Below are positions 6,347-8,503 of a stretch of DNA of 8,503 nucleotides, piece after piece (the first letter of the stretch is position 1; the number at the start of each line of letters is the position of its first letter). Location of the stretch: contig JAGXSQ010000122.1 in the NCBI GenBank assembly GCA_018333395.1, forward strand, positions 1 through 8,503, given 5' to 3'. This DNA is from Dethiobacter sp. GTDB taxonomy: Bacteria > Bacillota_D > Dethiobacteria > Dethiobacterales > Dethiobacteraceae. Both the position numbers and the translations under genes were made by a program. The notes beneath the pieces were generated by a model. The model ran no database searches. It was not told where the DNA came from and saw nothing but the letters and a program-made list of their open reading frames with translations.

Positions 6347-6561
6347 ACACACTCCGGATAAAATTTCGACAAATTATAGAAAATAAAGAAGGAATTACAA
6401 CAAATTAACGAGAATTGGTCCGTAAGCGCCTACGAGAATTGGTCCGTAAGCGCCTACGAGAATTGGTCCGTAAGCGCCTAATATTACATTAGTCCGCATA
6501 ATAGCCCGATGTCGCGGAAGGCTTAATGCTCTATTTTCTTTAGTAGGGATGTTGACGAAAA
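6347..6561. other. AT-rich spacer with tandem repeats, before the HEPN-like gene
   Basis: No gene is visible. It holds an AT-rich run at about 6358-6407, the tandem repeats described separately, a possible lone -10 CATAAT at 6497-6502 without a matching -35, and a weak AGGGA ribosome binding site near 6545-6549. Base composition falls relative to the nad operon and stays lower into the next gene. Confidence 0.5.
6408..6479. repeat. Three perfect 24-base tandem repeats
   Basis: A 24-base unit beginning ACGAGAATTGGTCCGTAAGC and ending GCCT occurs three times without a mismatch at 6408-6431, 6432-6455 and 6456-6479. Across each unit junction the sequence CGTAAGCGCCTACG is an imperfect palindrome (one A-C mismatch pair). 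A decayed fourth unit may follow, since AGTCCGCATAA at 6491 resembles GGTCCGTAAG with the phase shifted by two bases. There are no spacers, so this is not CRISPR. The array ends 82 bases before the next gene and could be a set of protein-binding iterons or operators, or simply a minisatellite. Confidence 0.9.
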
Positions 6562-7284
6562 ATGCAAAATCCGTTGTTTTGGGCTGGGTATATCCAAGAG
6601 GTCATAATTCCACATTATGAGCATTTAGAAAAAGCTTTTTTTGAAAAAGTGTTGCCTGCTTTTGAAGCAGTTGAAAGCGAGGCTGAACAGATTTCAAATG
6701 AAAAATGGGAGCGCCTGATCCGCCAGCCCGGGGACCCGGATGATGATGACCTCTCGGATCTGGCGGGGGAAGCCATAGAAGAAGGCGTTAGCTACCATAT
6801 TATTATGATGGATATTCGGCAGGGTCTGCTAAACAATTTTGCTGTCGGCATCTGGCATCTTTTTGAACAACACTTGCTTGTTATTCATCGAAGGGAATTG
6901 TTAAAGCCTCATGAAGAAAATGACGAAAAATTGCTTAAGCTTTGCGAGATAACGAAAAGGCTAAAACAAAACGGGATTGATATAGAAAAGTTCCTATCAT
7001 GGGACAAGCTAGATGAACTTCGCTTAGTCGCTAACACTGTTAAGCATACGGACGGAAGATCCTGCGCTCAACTAAAAAAGCGCAGGCCGGAGATATTTAT
7101 TCCTCCCGGTGCTCATAGCGATCATTTTAGGATAAACGCCCCACCTCCAACACAGCTTTTGAAGCCTTTAGCCGGTGAAGATTTTTATTTAATGCCTGAA
7201 GAAATTAGGTCATATTTTAAGACAGTCAGAGATTTCTGGGAGGAATTGCTGGAGATTTTGAGAAAAGACAGCCGAGGGATTTGA
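6562..7284 (+). CDS. Uncharacterised 240-aa protein with HEPN-like motif
   Basis: I do not recognise this as a named family. The protein looks largely alpha-helical and soluble, with no signal peptide or membrane segment. An acidic loop GDPDDDDLSD (57-66) is followed by a helix pair around GLLNNFAVGIWHLFEQHLL (88-106). ELRLVANTVKH (152-162) then TDGRSCAQLKKRRPEIF (163-179) resembles the R-x-N-x-x-K-H end of HEPN-type domains, many of which are RNases of toxin-antitoxin or defence systems; here Arg154 and His162 are seven residues apart, one more than the classical R-x4-6-H. The ATG is the first possible start, with an in-frame stop just before it and a poor ribosome binding site (AGGGA, 12 bases away). 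Codons are more AT-rich than in nadABC, suggesting transfer. No partner gene is coupled to it. Confidence 0.75.
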   Translation: MQNPLFWAGYIQEVIIPHYEHLEKAFFEKVLPAFEAVESEAEQISNEKWERLIRQPGDPDDDDLSDLAGEAIEEGVSYHIIMMDIRQGLLNNFAVGIWHLFEQHLLVIHRRELLKPHEENDEKLLKLCEITKRLKQNGIDIEKFLSWDKLDELRLVANTVKHTDGRSCAQLKKRRPEIFIPPGAHSDHFRINAPPPTQLLKPLAGEDFYLMPEEIRSYFKTVRDFWEELLEILRKDSRGI

Positions 7285-7370
7285 TTATTTAAAAACTGGC
7301 CTAAGATTGCTCTCTGCACTCTGGTTTCGCTAGCATAATTCAGAAGTAAAGCAAGATAGGGGGAATATTC

Positions 7371-8186
7371 TTGAACACATTTGAACAAGGTTTTGCTGAT
7401 ATCGAACGAGCCGCTGCCGCTACAGCGAAAGCATCCAGCGTAATGGTCACCTTGGCGAAACAGATTCAGAAGGCGGCCCAGGACGGCGATATCGCAAAAA
7501 TCCGGAAGGCCTCCGAGCGGTTGACCGTAGCCTTGGATGCAGCGAGGCAGGAGGGCGTCAACACAAGGTCTGCTTGGCCCTTCACCCCTGAAGCGGAAGA
7601 GGCCTATTTCCGGGAGGAGTACGAACAGGAACTCCTTAATTTGGCGGGAATTGAAGGGCTTCAGATCCGCCGTCAAGACGAGCGCCTGGTGGTATACCCA
7701 TCTGTGCTCCGCATTCTCCCAGCCGAGCGCGCAGTGAGTATCGATCGAAATAAGGTATTGACCATCAGGCCGTCCAGGCTGGTAGCAATTCTCAAGGCGA
7801 ACCAAACTAAGAAGCCTGGACTAGCCAGCGAACGTTTTCTGGAAGCTCTTTATCTAGCATATCGTATCTTGGAGGGTAAGGATGGCGTGGGCACAACGGT
7901 TCCTCTCCACAGGATCTATGGTAAGATACTTGAATCGCGCACCTTTTTAAAAGCGTTCAACTTGTCGCCAGGAGCTGCTGCGGAGTACAGCAGGAGTGAT
8001 TTTGGCCGCGACCTTTTTCTCCTTGATCGCAGCGGGTTGACTCAAACAAAATCCGGCGCCAAGTTCTCCCTTCCGGCAAGCACGGGCGTCAAAGGGGCTA
8101 GGGCAAAGACGATCTTCGAGTTTATGGCACCAGACGGAGAGTCTGTTGCTTACTACGGAATTCGGTTTACGGAGGTTGACCAATGA
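7371..8186 (+). CDS. Uncharacterised 271-aa protein, coupled to the next gene
   Basis: The TTG start follows AGGGGGA (7358-7364) at close to ideal spacing; the 86-base gap from the previous gene may hold a promoter, but only a lone CATAAT (7334-7339) is visible. Residues 1-65 form an Ala/Lys/Glu-rich amphipathic helix region that could be a coiled coil. A strand-rich core follows (GLQIRRQDERLVVYP, 96-110, through KVLTIRPSRLVAIL, 128-141). After it come a helical segment ASERFLEALYLAYRIL (152-167) and a C-terminal part with SDFGRDLFLLDRSG (209-222) and APDGESVAYYGIRF (253-266). There are no catalytic motifs, signal peptide or membrane spans. Its stop overlaps the next start as ATGA, so the two proteins are probably made together and may interact. 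From memory, similar proteins sit beside BREX-like ATP-binding proteins; I could not verify this. Confidence 0.8.
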   Translation: MNTFEQGFADIERAAAATAKASSVMVTLAKQIQKAAQDGDIAKIRKASERLTVALDAARQEGVNTRSAWPFTPEAEEAYFREEYEQELLNLAGIEGLQIRRQDERLVVYPSVLRILPAERAVSIDRNKVLTIRPSRLVAILKANQTKKPGLASERFLEALYLAYRILEGKDGVGTTVPLHRIYGKILESRTFLKAFNLSPGAAAEYSRSDFGRDLFLLDRSGLTQTKSGAKFSLPASTGVKGARAKTIFEFMAPDGESVAYYGIRFTEVDQ

Positions 8187-8503
8187 TGCCTTCAATGCAA
8201 ACCCGGGAATGGCTGCAATTTATGCAGCACGAGTACCTGGACAGTTTTGTGAAAGAGGGCGGCTCCGTGGTCAAATTTGCTGTTCCGCTAGGAGAGCAGG
8301 TTCGTCCTGTCCTTGCCGGAGGGCTTGGTCAGGCAGCTCTGGACAGGGGCTATCTGTTTGCCCTAGTGAACGCGGAGGAGACCAAGGTTCACATGGTGGA
8401 TCATGTCTTTTGTAAGGTGGCTGATCAAGTGCCGTGGCAGCGTTTGGGTCGGGATGTGATCGTGAAGCTCGCGGCCCAACAGGGATACGCACCACCATCT
8501 GAT
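8183..8503 (+). CDS. N-terminal part of an unknown protein, possibly a BREX-like/DUF2791-type ATP-binding protein
   Basis: The frame is open for 107 codons and runs off the window. ATG at 8183 overlaps the previous stop (ATGA), and GGAGG at 8171-8175 gives seven-base spacing; a second ATG follows at once and a third at codon 5 (MMPSMQTREW). The visible part reads EWLQFMQHEYLDSFVKEGGS, then VVKFAVPLGEQ, GYLFALVNAEETKVHMVDHV and FCKVADQVPW, a mixed alpha/beta pattern. No Walker A motif has appeared by residue 107, so ATPase activity is not shown. The style of the N-terminus resembles, from memory, large P-loop proteins annotated as BREX-type ATP-binding (DUF2791), which would fit a defence operon continuing beyond the window. 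This is a weak assignment; the gene itself is secure because of coupling, ribosome binding site and open frame. Confidence 0.75.
   Translation, partial: MMPSMQTREWLQFMQHEYLDSFVKEGGSVVKFAVPLGEQVRPVLAGGLGQAALDRGYLFALVNAEETKVHMVDHVFCKVADQVPWQRLGRDVIVKLAAQQGYAPPSD

Noticed and set aside
6116..6352. Reverse-strand frames of 66-78 codons across the antitoxin remnant
   Set aside because: They lack ribosome binding sites and family resemblance, while the forward frame carries a recognisable AbrB-type tail.
6408..6479. CRISPR array
   Set aside because: The three 24-base units abut directly with no spacers and there are no cas genes in the window.

Overview
The window looks like chromosomal DNA of a Firmicute of the class Clostridia, perhaps a Desulfotomaculum/Peptococcaceae-like spore former. 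The evidence is indirect: strong purine-rich ribosome binding sites, frequent TTG starts, a sigma-A type promoter, a sequence-complete tRNA with encoded CCA directly behind a 5S rRNA, and a lipoprotein with a Gmad2 (sporulation/germination-associated) domain. No marker gene fixes the genus. Every gene I accept is on the + strand.

Layout. (1) 1-273: the 3' end of an rRNA operon, with a 5S rRNA cut by the window edge, tRNA-Asn(GTT) and a very long terminator hairpin. (2) 274-688: gene-less spacer. (3) 689-2491: two monocistronic-looking housekeeping or accessory genes, an FMN-dependent nitronate monooxygenase/FabK-like enzyme with a C-terminal cysteine cluster, then a secreted lipoprotein with PrcB-like and Gmad2 domains. 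(4) 2492-6060: a promoter followed by the complete de novo NAD operon nadA-nadB-nadC, tightly packed (13-base gap, then a 20-base overlap). NadB oxidises aspartate to iminoaspartate, NadA condenses it with dihydroxyacetone phosphate to quinolinate, and NadC converts quinolinate to nicotinate mononucleotide. (5) 6061-6561: a 0.5-kb junction rich in non-coding structure. It has overlapping inverted repeats that probably end the nad transcript, a 63-base nested palindromic element, a truncated AbrB/MazE-type antitoxin remnant starting at the edge of that element, and three perfect 24-base tandem repeats. (6) 6562-8503: an accessory-looking block. It begins with an unknown, more AT-rich gene carrying a HEPN-like motif. 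A translationally coupled pair follows: an uncharacterised 271-residue protein and the start of a larger protein that runs off the window, which I tentatively liken to BREX-type/DUF2791 ATP-binding proteins.

The housekeeping half is ordinary. The second look belongs to the junction and the block after it. A decayed antitoxin, palindromic and tandem repeats, and a coupled operon of poorly characterised proteins beside a HEPN-like gene together suggest the left boundary of a genomic island, possibly a defence island. That reading is inference, because the diagnostic downstream genes lie outside the window.
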